Below, piece by piece: positions 44,328-52,638 of a DNA stretch of 64,000 nt; the stretch's first letter is position 1; the number at the start of each line of letters is the position of its first letter. Location of the stretch: positions 2,858,836 through 2,922,835 of the forward strand of contig NZ_JACHGY010000001.1 in NCBI RefSeq assembly GCF_014207595.1. The letters are read 5' to 3'. Below the pieces are notes generated by a model that worked only from the letters and a program-made list of their open reading frames with translations, was not told where the DNA came from and did no database searches. The stretch comes from Algisphaera agarilytica (lineage in GTDB: Bacteria; Planctomycetota; Phycisphaerae; Phycisphaerales; Phycisphaeraceae). Made by a program: the position numbers and the translations under genes.

Positions 44328-45593
44328 TCAAGTGTTTCGTTGAATCACCGCCCCGGCGACGTGTCCGCCAAAGCCGGCGGCGAAGATGCCGTGGGCACCC
44401 TTGGGGTCGCTGAGCGTAGGCGTTGAGCTGATCGGCAGAGGCGAATGCGGCATCGGGTTTTGGAGCCAGGGCATCGGCGGGAGCTTGCCGGTGCGGGCAC
44501 ACAGGTAGGCGAGGACGAACGACACCAGGCCCGCGCTGCCGAGGCTGTGGCCCAGTGCGCCCTTGTTGGCGTAGACGGCGCTGGGGCCGACGCCGGAGAC
44601 GTGTTCTTCGTGGAAGTGGTGTTGCCGTTGACGTAGCACATCCGCGAGCACGCGGAGTTCGGTGGGGTCGTGCTCGGCGGTGCCGGGGGCGTGGGGGTGC
44701 AGGACGGCGATGGGGCGGTGGCCGAGCAGTTGCTGGGCGACGACGCCGAGCGCTTCCATGCTCTGACTTGGACGGATGAGGTCGCCCGCCTCGGTGGCGA
44801 TGGCGGTATCGACCAGCTCGATCGCCCCGGCGGGCACGGGCTCACCCGGGCTCAGGCGTTTGAGCAGCACCGCAGCACCGACTTCCGAGAGCACAAAGCC
44901 CTGCCGTGATTCGTCGAGCGGGGCCTGGCGGTAGTCGTCGAGCGTCATCGGGGCGAGGACGCCGAGCCGGCGGTAGCTGTGGACGAAGGCGGGCAGCAGG
45001 GCGGCTTCGGACGTGACGACGAGGGCGGTGTCGGATTTCGGATTTTGGATTTTGGATTTCGGGTGTTGCAGCCAGCACTTCGCCTGGTGCAGGGCGGTGA
45101 GGCTGCTGGCGCAGGCGGCGACGGTGTGCCTGTGGACCTCGACGCCGGTGCGTTGGGTCAGGTGGTGGGTGAGGTAGCCGTGGGGGCCGAGGGTGACGGC
45201 CTCGATGAGGCGGTTGGGCAGTTCCTTGTCGCCCAGGTCGTTGACGCGGCCGTGCAGGTCGGACATCGCGGCGACAGCCCCCTTGCTCGTGCCCAGCCAC
45301 GTCGGCATCCCGGTGAGTGGCCGCTGCGCCTCGGTACACGCCTCCCGCGCAGCCCGCTCGGCGAGTTCGACCGTGGGGTCGGTCGCGGTGTGCCGGGCGA
45401 TGCTGACGCCGCCCAGGGCCTGGGCGAGCGGGAGCGGCTCGGTGTCGAATTCCAGCCGATCGACGCGGTCGGTGATCCGCTGGCCCTTGAGCAGGGCGGC
45501 AAACGTTTCCCACGCGGACTGCCCCAGCGGCGTGATGAGCCCGACGCCGGCGACGACGATGCGGGGGGTGGCAGGGGGCGGTTCGGCGGTCAT
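44328..45593 (-). CDS. Beta-ketoacyl synthase (KAS I/II-like) with an in-frame repeat insertion
   Basis: 421 residues. The thiolase-fold synthase shows RIVVAGVGLITPLGQSAWETFAALLKGQ, the nucleophile Cys161 in AACASSL, a His (301) in HPHAPGTAEHDPTE, and Lys344/His349 in NKGALGHSLGSAGL, so the Cys-His-His set is present. It would condense an acyl chain with malonyl-ACP. Residues ~177-188 (HPKSKIQNPKSD) come from a family F dispersed repeat and fall in a loop after the nucleophile helix. Overall it is more diverged than housekeeping FabF (for example ACASS for TACAS). It is divergent from the E1-lipoyl-FabH fusion gene, and the two may form one pathway. Confidence 0.82.
   Translation of the reverse strand: MTAEPPPATPRIVVAGVGLITPLGQSAWETFAALLKGQRITDRVDRLEFDTEPLPLAQALGGVSIARHTATDPTVELAERAAREACTEAQRPLTGMPTWLGTSKGAVAAMSDLHGRVNDLGDKELPNRLIEAVTLGPHGYLTHHLTQRTGVEVHRHTVAACASSLTALHQAKCWLQHPKSKIQNPKSDTALVVTSEAALLPAFVHSYRRLGVLAPMTLDDYRQAPLDESRQGFVLSEVGAAVLLKRLSPGEPVPAGAIELVDTAIATEAGDLIRPSQSMEALGVVAQQLLGHRPIAVLHPHAPGTAEHDPTELRVLADVLRQRQHHFHEEHVSGVGPSAVYANKGALGHSLGSAGLVSFVLAYLCARTGKLPPMPWLQNPMPHSPLPISSTPTLSDPKGAHGIFAAGFGGHVAGAVIQRNT
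45031..45063 (-). repeat. Family F repeat inside the ketoacyl synthase reading frame
   Basis: Minus-strand units AAATCCAAAATCCAAAATCC encode KSKIQNPKS in frame. The repeat is visibly AT-rich inside a GC-rich gene, and its copies at 42656 and 42773 are intergenic, so it is an insertion that kept the frame. Confidence 0.8.
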
Positions 45594-45812
45594 AACGGGT
45601 GGGGTTCGGGCAGCGGGCGTCGGGGGCGGGGCAAGTCTAGGGGACCGGGTGGCCCGAGGGACGCCCGGGGGCGGGGCGGGGGTGGGATAGGGTAGGGGCC
45701 CGGGGCCGGCCTGAAAAGTGGCCTAGGGGGGTGTGGCCCGGTAAAGTAGGGGTTGAAAACGACGGCTTATGGAATCGTTCCAGCCCGCCGTCTGTCTGAT
45801 GAAAGTGTATGG

Positions 45813-48800
45813 ATGTCCGCATCTGACGAACTGAGCCCCACCAAACGCATGAGTCCCGCCCCTTCGGCGGTTGAGCCATCTGGCGGGGGTGCTTCCGGAG
45901 GCGCTTCCGGGGGTGTTTCGTCCGCCTCGCGTGACGGAGGATCTTCGGTCATGGACGACCAACTGCTGGCCACCTACCGGGCGATGCGCACCGCGCGCAC
46001 GACCAACGCCATCGAGGCCGAGCTCGCCTCGGGCGGCGACTCGTTCTTCCACCTGCCCACGACCGGACACGAGTCGGTCGCCGCGTGGAACGCCTTCCTC
46101 ACCCCCGACGACTGGATCCACACCCACTACCGCGACCAGGCCTTGTGGATCGCCCGCGGCATCCCGCCCAAAGCCGTGTTCGATGCCGCGCTGTGCAACG
46201 CTGACAACTACAGCTCGGGCCGTCAGATGGTCGGCTTCCAGGCCAGCCGCAAACTGAACATGCCCAGCACCGTCGTGCCCGTGGCGAACAACTGCACCCA
46301 GGCCGTGGGCATCGCCGCGCACCTCGAAGAGCAGCGCAAGCTCGGCAAGAACGATTCGAATCCCGTGGTCCTCTGCGGCATGGGCGACGGCACCACCCAG
46401 CAGGGCGAGGTCTATGAAGCCATCGCCGACGCCGTCCGCCGCCACCTGCCCGTGTTGTTCTACATCATGGACAACGGCTACGCGATCTCCACGCCCACCC
46501 ATCAGCAAACCTTCTTCGACCGCCCCGAAGGCCCCGCCGACGAGTTCTACGGCCTGCCCATCCACCGCTTTGATGGCCGCGATGTCATGCCCGAGATGCC
46601 CCGCATGGGCGCCCTCGTCGACCACGTCCGCAACAGCCGCGGCCCCGCCATCGCCATCGTCCGTGTAGATCGTTTGTCGAGTCACACGAATGCCGACGAC
46701 CACCGTGTCTATCGCGCCGCCGAGACCATCGAAGAACTCAAGAACACCTCCGATCCATTGGCGAATTTCCGCCGGTCGATGATCGAGCGCGGATTCGACG
46801 AGGCGAAGCTCGACGCGATCGACGCCGAGCTCGAAAAAGAAATCCGCCACGTCAGCGAGCTGTCCCGCCGCGTGGGCGACCCCGAGACGACCTACACCGT
46901 CAGCCGTGAGCTGCCCGCCAAGCTCCAGCGCGACGCGGATGAATACCGCGGTGAATCTAACGCCAAGAGCAACGGCTCGGACAGCCTCATGATGATCGAG
47001 GCGATGCGCGAAACTCTCCGCCACCGCCTCGACACCGACGACAACGTCGTCCTCCTCGGCGAAGACATCGAAGACCCCAAGGGCGACGTCTTCGGCGTCA
47101 CCCGCGGCTTGTCCACCGCCTTCCCCGGCCGCGTCCAAAACACCGCGCTCACCGAGTCCACCATCATCGGCGGCGCGATCGGCCGAGCCATGGCCGGCGG
47201 ACGCCCCGTCGGCTTCATCCAGTTCGCCGACTTCCTGCCCAACGGCATCAGCCAGATCATCAGCGAGCTCGGCAGCATCTACTGGCGCTCCGGCGGCGAG
47301 TTCGAATGCCCCGTGATCCTCATGGTCACCTGCGGCGCCTACCGCCCCGGCCTCGGCCCGTTCCACGCCAACACCTACGAGTCGATGCTCGCCCACATCC
47401 CCGGCGTCGACGTCGTCATGCCCTCCACCGCCGGCGACGCCGCGGGCCTGCTCAACGCCGCCTTCGAATCCAAGCGTCCCACCATCTTTCTCTACCCGAA
47501 GGTGTGTCTTAACGACCGCGCCCTGGCCACCTCGCCCGACGTCGACAAGCAGCTCGTCCCCCTCGGCAAGGCCCGCCTCGAAACCCAGGGCGACGACCTC
47601 ACCCTCGTCGGCTGGGGCAGCACGATGCCCATCGTCCGCGACGTCGCCGCCGAGATCACCAAGCAAACCTCCCGCACCGTCGACCTGTTCGACCTGCGCA
47701 GCATCGACCCGTGGGACCGCCCGGGCATCGCCGCCTCCGCCGCGAAGACCGGCCGCCTCCTCGTCGTCCACGAAGACAACCTCACCGTCGGCTTCGGCGC
47801 CGAGATCGTCGCCGCTGTCACCGAAGACGTCTCCAACGCCGACCCCGGCATGCGGGCTGCAGCCCGCATGGACCTCAAAGTCAAACGCATCACCCGCCCC
47901 GACACCTACGTCCCGACGAACTACAAGAACCAGCTCGAGATCCTCCCGAGTTTCCGCCGCACCCTCACCGCCGCCTGTGAATTACTCGACCTGACCGTCG
48001 ATTTCGGCACCACCTCCGAAGCCGCAGCATCCGTCGGCGGCGGCGAGATCGAAACCATCGAAGCCCAAGGCTCCGCCCCCACCGATCAGGCCGTCACCGT
48101 CGTCCAATGGCTGTGCAAGCCCGGCGAAGCCGTGACCAACGGCCAGGTCATCGCCGAACTCGAAGCCGACAAAGCCATCTTCGAATACTCCGCCCCCTAC
48201 GACGCCGTCGTCGCCGAGCTCCTCCTGCCCGAAGGCGAACAGGTCGATGTCGGCACCCCGATGCTCAAGCTCGAGAAGCCCACCCTCGCTGCTGATGCGG
48301 ACCTTGACGACCCGCTCTCGGCCCCCGTCGTCAAACGCCCCGCCCGCGAAGACCGCGGCACCCCCACAATCACCGACCCCACCGGCGTGCCGACTTCAGT
48401 CGGCATGGAACCCACCCACAAAACCCCCGGCGTCGCCCCCGTCCGCGTCGGCGGCCGCCAGGTCCGCGTCTACCTCTCGCCCGTCCACTACGCCGAGGGC
48501 ACCGACCGCCTCACCAACGCCGACCTCATCCGCCGCTTCCCCGACTACACCAGCGACGACATCATCAAACGCACCGGCATCGAGTCGCGTCCCTACTGCT
48601 CCCACAAGCAGAACGCCCTCTCGATGGCCATCGACGCCGCCCAGAAAGCGCTCGCCGCCGAGGGCCTTACCGTCCACGACCTCACCGGCATCGTCTGCCA
48701 CACCACCACGCCGCCGCTCAACACCCCGAGCATGGCCTGCATGGTGCTCAACGCCCTCGACCCCACCGGCGACGCCGAGCTCATGGTCTACGACGTCAAC

Positions 48801-49457
48801 GCCGCCTGCTCCGGCTGGCTCTACGCCCTCGACGCCGCCCACAACACCATCCAGCACAACCCCGACTCCGCCGTCCTCGTCGTCACCACCGAGTGCCTCT
48901 CCCGCGTGGTCAACCCCGACGACTTCGGCACCGCCATCCTCTTCGGCGACGCCGCCACCGCCACCGTCGCCCGCGGCGCCGTCGCCCCCGGGAGCGGCCC
49001 CGCCAAGGACGAAGACTTCGACATCCCCGCCGGGTCCATGATGCTCAGCCAACCCGTCCTCGCCGGTAAGGCCGACCCCGCCCACGCCATCACCGTCGGC
49101 TTCGAGGGCCGCGGCCACATCACCATGCAGGGCAAACGCGTCTTCACCGAAGCCGTCCGCGCCATGACCAAGATGACCAACCAGGCCTTCGAACGCTCCG
49201 GCGCCGCCCTCGAAGACCTCGACTGGCTCGTCCCCCACCAGGCCAACGCCCGCATCCTCGAAGCCGCCCGCATCCGCCTGAAGATCCCCAAAGAAAAAAT
49301 CATCAACCTCATCGACGTCCACGGCAACACCAGCTCCTCGTCGATCCCCATCTCCATCGCCAAGTCCACCGAAAAATTCGAACCCGGCAACATCGTCGGC
49401 GTCTGCGCCTTCGGCGGCGGCTTCACTTTCGGCGCCGCGATCCTTGAGATCGTTTGA
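45813..49457 (+). CDS. E1-alpha / E1-beta / lipoyl domain / FabH fusion protein
   Basis: 1214 residues. A flexible Gly/Ser/Ala N-tail of ~45 residues is followed by E1-alpha (~45-380) with TPP motif GMGDGTTQQGEVYEAIADAV...NGYAIS and a BCKDH-type loop (SHTNADDHRVYR). E1-beta (~390-735) has VVLLGEDIEDPKGDVFGVT, the Glu in LTEST and His in GPFHAN. The lipoyl domain (~750-823) has the lipoylation Lys787 in ELEADKAIFE. A Pro-rich linker of ~50 residues leads to FabH (~885-1214) with Cys999 in NAACSGW, His1142 in VPHQANA and Asn1172 in HGNTSSS. No E2 acyltransferase core is present. It would decarboxylate a 2-oxo acid onto the lipoyl arm and condense the acyl primer. ATG 45951, with GGAGG ten nt upstream, is a plausible later start. 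Confidence 0.9.
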   Translation: MSASDELSPTKRMSPAPSAVEPSGGGASGGASGGVSSASRDGGSSVMDDQLLATYRAMRTARTTNAIEAELASGGDSFFHLPTTGHESVAAWNAFLTPDDWIHTHYRDQALWIARGIPPKAVFDAALCNADNYSSGRQMVGFQASRKLNMPSTVVPVANNCTQAVGIAAHLEEQRKLGKNDSNPVVLCGMGDGTTQQGEVYEAIADAVRRHLPVLFYIMDNGYAISTPTHQQTFFDRPEGPADEFYGLPIHRFDGRDVMPEMPRMGALVDHVRNSRGPAIAIVRVDRLSSHTNADDHRVYRAAETIEELKNTSDPLANFRRSMIERGFDEAKLDAIDAELEKEIRHVSELSRRVGDPETTYTVSRELPAKLQRDADEYRGESNAKSNGSDSLMMIEAMRETLRHRLDTDDNVVLLGEDIEDPKGDVFGVTRGLSTAFPGRVQNTALTESTIIGGAIGRAMAGGRPVGFIQFADFLPNGISQIISELGSIYWRSGGEFECPVILMVTCGAYRPGLGPFHANTYESMLAHIPGVDVVMPSTAGDAAGLLNAAFESKRPTIFLYPKVCLNDRALATSPDVDKQLVPLGKARLETQGDDLTLVGWGSTMPIVRDVAAEITKQTSRTVDLFDLRSIDPWDRPGIAASAAKTGRLLVVHEDNLTVGFGAEIVAAVTEDVSNADPGMRAAARMDLKVKRITRPDTYVPTNYKNQLEILPSFRRTLTAACELLDLTVDFGTTSEAAASVGGGEIETIEAQGSAPTDQAVTVVQWLCKPGEAVTNGQVIAELEADKAIFEYSAPYDAVVAELLLPEGEQVDVGTPMLKLEKPTLAADADLDDPLSAPVVKRPAREDRGTPTITDPTGVPTSVGMEPTHKTPGVAPVRVGGRQVRVYLSPVHYAEGTDRLTNADLIRRFPDYTSDDIIKRTGIESRPYCSHKQNALSMAIDAAQKALAAEGLTVHDLTGIVCHTTTPPLNTPSMACMVLNALDPTGDAELMVYDVNAACSGWLYALDAAHNTIQHNPDSAVLVVTTECLSRVVNPDDFGTAILFGDAATATVARGAVAPGSGPAKDEDFDIPAGSMMLSQPVLAGKADPAHAITVGFEGRGHITMQGKRVFTEAVRAMTKMTNQAFERSGAALEDLDWLVPHQANARILEAARIRLKIPKEKIINLIDVHGNTSSSSIPISIAKSTEKFEPGNIVGVCAFGGGFTFGAAILEIV

Positions 49458-49495
49458 CGTGAAACTGCTAAAAATGTCTGCCTTTAAACAAGCAT

Positions 49496-50176
49496 ATGGC
49501 AAGAAATAAATCAAAAACTCGTGAAGTTGCGAAAAAGGCAGAGATAATTGCAACTGATGACGAGATGCATTTCATACTTGCTAGAGCGGCAAGTCATCGT
49601 GAAGAACATTGGGAAGAGTATCTTGAGGCTTGTGCGATAGCCGGTGTTAAACCATTGGCGGTAGATGATGCTAAGTCTGAATTTGATTCGTTTCTTTCCA
49701 GAGTTAGGGGCAGCGTAGACACTGAATTGATTACCTCGAGATTGGAGCCGAGTGATTTATCTCAAGCAATACCTGAAAGAGGTGTCTCAAGAAAATCCGC
49801 GTTGGTTGCTGCGAATGATATAGGAATAGATGAGTTTAAATTATTATGTGAGAAGGCGAGGGGATTAGGACGCGATTTTGTTTTGTTTAACGGCAATTAC
49901 TACCGTTATTTTGAAGCTAGAGGGTGGCGGCTTGCTGATCATTTTGAGTCTTTGGTAATAGAACAGGCTGCACGGGCTGGTGGAATGCCTTGGTTTGATG
50001 GACCGGTGATTAGTACGAATCTTGGTGACATGATTGTTGCTCCTTACATAAAAAAGGACGGCACACGTGTAGTTGGGCACACAAAAAACTCTAGGGGGAA
50101 GGGTAGAGCCCGCACCCGAACGAATGGTGTAAAGCTTACCCGTGAGCAGATAAACTCAATGAAGAAGGTTGAGTGA
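49496..50176 (+). CDS. AT-rich orphan gene, function unknown (likely horizontally acquired)
   Basis: 226 residues, basic, no signal peptide or membrane helix. The N-terminus is Lys-rich (MARNKSKTREVAKKAE) and the C-terminus (GHTKNSRGKGRARTRTNG) is strongly basic, which would suit nucleic-acid binding, though this is only a charge argument. Base use differs sharply from all neighbours: A/T at third positions (for example runs of AAA, GAT, TTA codons) where the rest of the window is GC-rich. It starts 38 bp after the fusion gene stop on the same strand and has no visible ribosome site. No family recognised. Confidence 0.7.
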   Translation: MARNKSKTREVAKKAEIIATDDEMHFILARAASHREEHWEEYLEACAIAGVKPLAVDDAKSEFDSFLSRVRGSVDTELITSRLEPSDLSQAIPERGVSRKSALVAANDIGIDEFKLLCEKARGLGRDFVLFNGNYYRYFEARGWRLADHFESLVIEQAARAGGMPWFDGPVISTNLGDMIVAPYIKKDGTRVVGHTKNSRGKGRARTRTNGVKLTREQINSMKKVE

Positions 50177-50327
50177 TGGGGGGTTCAACTGGGCTCTACC
50201 CCTGAGCAGAAAAGGGGGCGGGTGGTCGGGGCAGCATGCCCCGGAACGAGTGCTCGTGCAATCCGAGCGTATAGAGATTCCGGGGCATCGCGTTGCTCTG
50301 CCCCGGCCACCCACCACGGTCGGTTTT

Positions 50328-50396
50328 GTAGGTCAGGCATGCTTGCCTGACGTGAGGTTTCTGTGGCTCGGTGTCAGGCAGGCATGCCTGACCTAC
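50328..50396 (+). repeat. Paired-hairpin repeat family B, variant B-prime, copy 1
   Basis: GTAGGTCAGGCATGCTTGCCTGACGTG and its inverted partner ending CTGACCTAC. Outer arms equal family B, but the inner stem is CAGGCA/TGCCTG where family B has CAGGT/ACCTG. Confidence 0.9.
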
Positions 50397-50925
50397 AGTG
50401 CTTGGCTTCCGGCCACAACGACTCTGCCCTGCGCACAGCAGGTCGCGCCTGAGCCGCTTCAATCAAAAAAATTTTCGCGGCTTATCCAACGACTCCGCAT
50501 CGGTTTGCAGAATCCGGGGGCACGTTTGTGCGCACGTTCGTGACATGGCCCCCCTTTTTGGAGGAGAGGTTTTTTCGGCACCCCGCGGCGGCGGGACGGT
50601 GATAGGCAAGGACCGTCTCGTGAGATGCGCGGGGAGGGCCGGGCTCGCGTTTTGAAGCGTGGGGGTTTCGGCGTTCGTCGGTGAGTCACCTTGCCGACAA
50701 CAGACACGATGGACCGTGGCGTAATCGCGCGGCCGCCCTCAACACGCGGGTCGAGGACGTTGGCTTGAAGTGAACCGCGCGACACGGGCCGATGCGTGTG
50801 GCGGGGTTGGGCCGAGCGTTCGCTCTTTGGAAATTAGGGGCTTGGGTATTGGGGCTTAGGGGCTTGGGCTGCGAGCCGAACGTTTTTCTGAGGTAGCGAC
50901 GTTGCTTCGCAACGTGGGTCGCCTT

Positions 50926-50996
50926 GTAGGTCAGGTCTTCGACCTGACGCGTGGATCGAGGACTTGTGGGAATGTCAGGTCGAAGACCTGACCTAC
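50926..50996 (+). repeat. Dispersed paired-hairpin repeat family B, copy 3
   Basis: Same arms as the copies at 24193 and 44243 with a different central spacer (GTGGATCGAGGACTTGTGGG). Lies upstream of the MBL-fold hydrolase gene. Confidence 0.9.
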
Positions 50997-51051
50997 GCAT
51001 CACCCGTTGCGAGTTTTGTGTGTGGGTAAAAACGTCGCGCAGCGATTCGGC

Positions 51052-51057
51052 TAAGCT
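51052..51057 (+). promoter_or_regulatory. -10-like box TAAGCT six nt before the MBL hydrolase start
   Basis: TAAGCT, then CGACGT, then ATG 51064, with no ribosome site. Weak match to the consensus. Confidence 0.3.
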
Positions 51058-51063
51058 CGACGT

Positions 51064-51777
51064 ATGCAAGTGGCTTCGGGCATCCATCAATTCCAGACCG
51101 GCGACTTCAATTGGTACGTCGTCGAAGCGCACGGCCGACTGACCGTGGTCGATTGCGGTTGGCCTCGGCACTACCGGGCGTTGCTCGACGGGCTCGAGGC
51201 GATGGGCCGATCGGTGGCGGACGTCGAGGCGATCCTGCTGACCCACGCCCACGCGGACCACACCGGCTTTGCCGAGCGGCTGCGGAAGGAAGCCCAGGCT
51301 CCCGTCTGGGTCCACGAAGACGACCACGGCATGGCGCTCCGCCGGGGGCAGCTGCCGTGGTTCGCGCTGGTCAGCCGATCGTGGCACCCGCACTTGTTCG
51401 GCATGCTGCTGCACGGGGCGCTCAACGGCGTGTTCAACCTCCCCCGCATCACCGAAGCCAAGACCTTTGCCGACGGCCAAACCCTCGACGTCCCCGGTCG
51501 CCCGGTCGTCATCCATACCCCCGGCCACACGCCCGGCCAGGTCTCGTTCCACTTCCCCGATCGAAACACGCTGATCTGCGGAGATACGCTCGTCACCCTC
51601 GAACTGCTCTCCGGCAAAGCCGTCACCCCGCAACTCGCCTACGAAGCACTGAACGCCAACGGCGAAACATCACGTCGATCCCTCGACAAGCTGCGCCACC
51701 TCGGCGAGATCACGCTGCTGCCCGGACACGGCAAGCCGTGGACCGGCCACCTCGCCGAAGCGCTCGCCGAGGTGTAG
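51064..51777 (+). CDS. MBL-fold metallo-hydrolase
   Basis: 237 residues. The zinc-binding HAHADH motif is at residues 61-66, with downstream His in HTPGHTPGQ and Asp in LICGDTLVTLE, and His in LLPGHGKPW, so a dinuclear zinc site is complete. The HTPGHTPG signature is common in glyoxalase II-like and lactonase-type hydrolases. The substrate cannot be assigned; a thioester, lactone or phosphodiester are all possible. It is a single gene with no obvious operon partner. Confidence 0.88.
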   Translation: MQVASGIHQFQTGDFNWYVVEAHGRLTVVDCGWPRHYRALLDGLEAMGRSVADVEAILLTHAHADHTGFAERLRKEAQAPVWVHEDDHGMALRRGQLPWFALVSRSWHPHLFGMLLHGALNGVFNLPRITEAKTFADGQTLDVPGRPVVIHTPGHTPGQVSFHFPDRNTLICGDTLVTLELLSGKAVTPQLAYEALNANGETSRRSLDKLRHLGEITLLPGHGKPWTGHLAEALAEV

Positions 51778-51961
51778 ACGGTTTCGATGGATTGGAACTT
51801 TGTTCCACATGTCGAAACAACGAAGCCATCGAGAGTTCGGTGAGGTGGAACTGTTTCAGTGTTCGGGATTACACATCCTTGTGTTACACTCGGAGGCATC
51901 ATGGGCATTCAAGCCGATGATGGTTCACTTCATTTCTTTTTTCAATTCTGGAGACTCTCCT

Positions 51962-52582
51962 ATGTCGGATGTTGCCGAAACCACCGAGGCCGAAGCGCCT
52001 GCCGAACCCGCTGCACCCGTCGTTGCGGCCAAGCCCGATGGGCCGATGGACCCGGAGCTGCGTTTGCATTATTTCGACACGCTCCGCAATGAGATCCTGC
52101 AGGTCAAGAGTCGACTGACGCGTCTGATCGTCGTCGGGCTCGTGGGGGTGCCGATCCTGACGTACTTCGCGTTGACCGATGAGTCGACGATCCCTCTGAC
52201 GCTGTTTGTTTCGCCGTTGGTGTTGCTGTTGCTGGTCGTTCTGTACTTTTCCGAGCAGGCTTCGATGATGCGTGCGGGCACGTACATCTATGACCGCATC
52301 GAGACCACCGGCGAAGGCTGGGAGCACTGGGTTGATGAGCTGCGGGGCAAGAACACCGAGCCGGGCATGTTCGGGCTGATCGTGGTGCTCAGCGTGGCGT
52401 ACAGCTTGGTGATGGGCAGCATCGCGCTCGAACGGCTGTGGTCGGTCAACCCCGATGAGTTGACGTACTTCACCTATTTCCTGCTGATGTACGCGATCCC
52501 CGGGATCTACGCGCTGACGTTTGTGTGGATGTTTGCGACGCTGTTCGCGTGCTGGCGCCGGGCGTTCCGTACGCACGGTTGA
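51962..52582 (+). CDS. Four-helix membrane protein, function unknown
   Basis: 206 residues from ATG 51962, with GGAG in TTCTGGAGACT upstream. An acidic Pro/Ala-rich cytoplasmic tail of ~40 residues precedes helices near 52-70, 77-96, 142-160 and 170-195. Between helices 2 and 3 is a ~40-residue amphipathic segment (YIYDRIETTGEGWEHWVDELRGKNTEPG). No family recognised. It ends with a strong terminator and stands alone. The upstream in-frame extension (51800) overlaps the promoter and is rejected. Confidence 0.65.
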   Translation: MSDVAETTEAEAPAEPAAPVVAAKPDGPMDPELRLHYFDTLRNEILQVKSRLTRLIVVGLVGVPILTYFALTDESTIPLTLFVSPLVLLLLVVLYFSEQASMMRAGTYIYDRIETTGEGWEHWVDELRGKNTEPGMFGLIVVLSVAYSLVMGSIALERLWSVNPDELTYFTYFLLMYAIPGIYALTFVWMFATLFACWRRAFRTHG

Positions 52583-52614
52583 GCGGCGATATTCAGCTAT
52601 TCCACTCCCCAAAG

Positions 52615-52638
52615 CCCGGCCTTGTGCCGGGTTTTTTC
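52615..52638 (+). terminator. Rho-independent terminator
   Basis: Stem CCCGGC/GCCGGG with loop CTTGT, followed by six T residues. It lies 32 bp after the membrane-protein stop and ends at the stop codon of the convergent mnmC. Confidence 0.88.

Larger units (their letters stand above)
50177..51051. other. Non-coding repeat-bearing gap
   Basis: No convincing gene in ~875 bp. It holds a family B-prime repeat (50328-50396), a family B repeat (50926-50996), a mixed AT/GC stretch with a poly-A run at 50464-50472, and at 50836-50872 direct units of GGGGCTTGGG/GGGGCTTAGG. The GC level returns to normal after the AT-rich gene, with many G runs. It may be the decaying scar of an insertion together with the preceding AT-rich gene. 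Confidence 0.6.

Noticed and set aside
45723-47771. A 682-codon minus-strand open frame over the E1 part of the fusion
   Set aside because: Antisense shadow; repetitive Val/Gly/Asp translation and no motif, while the plus strand has TPP and E1-beta motifs.
50459-50785. A 108-codon minus-strand open frame in the non-coding gap
   Set aside because: Arg/Pro-rich translation, no ribosome site, no domain; consistent with random GC-rich frame.
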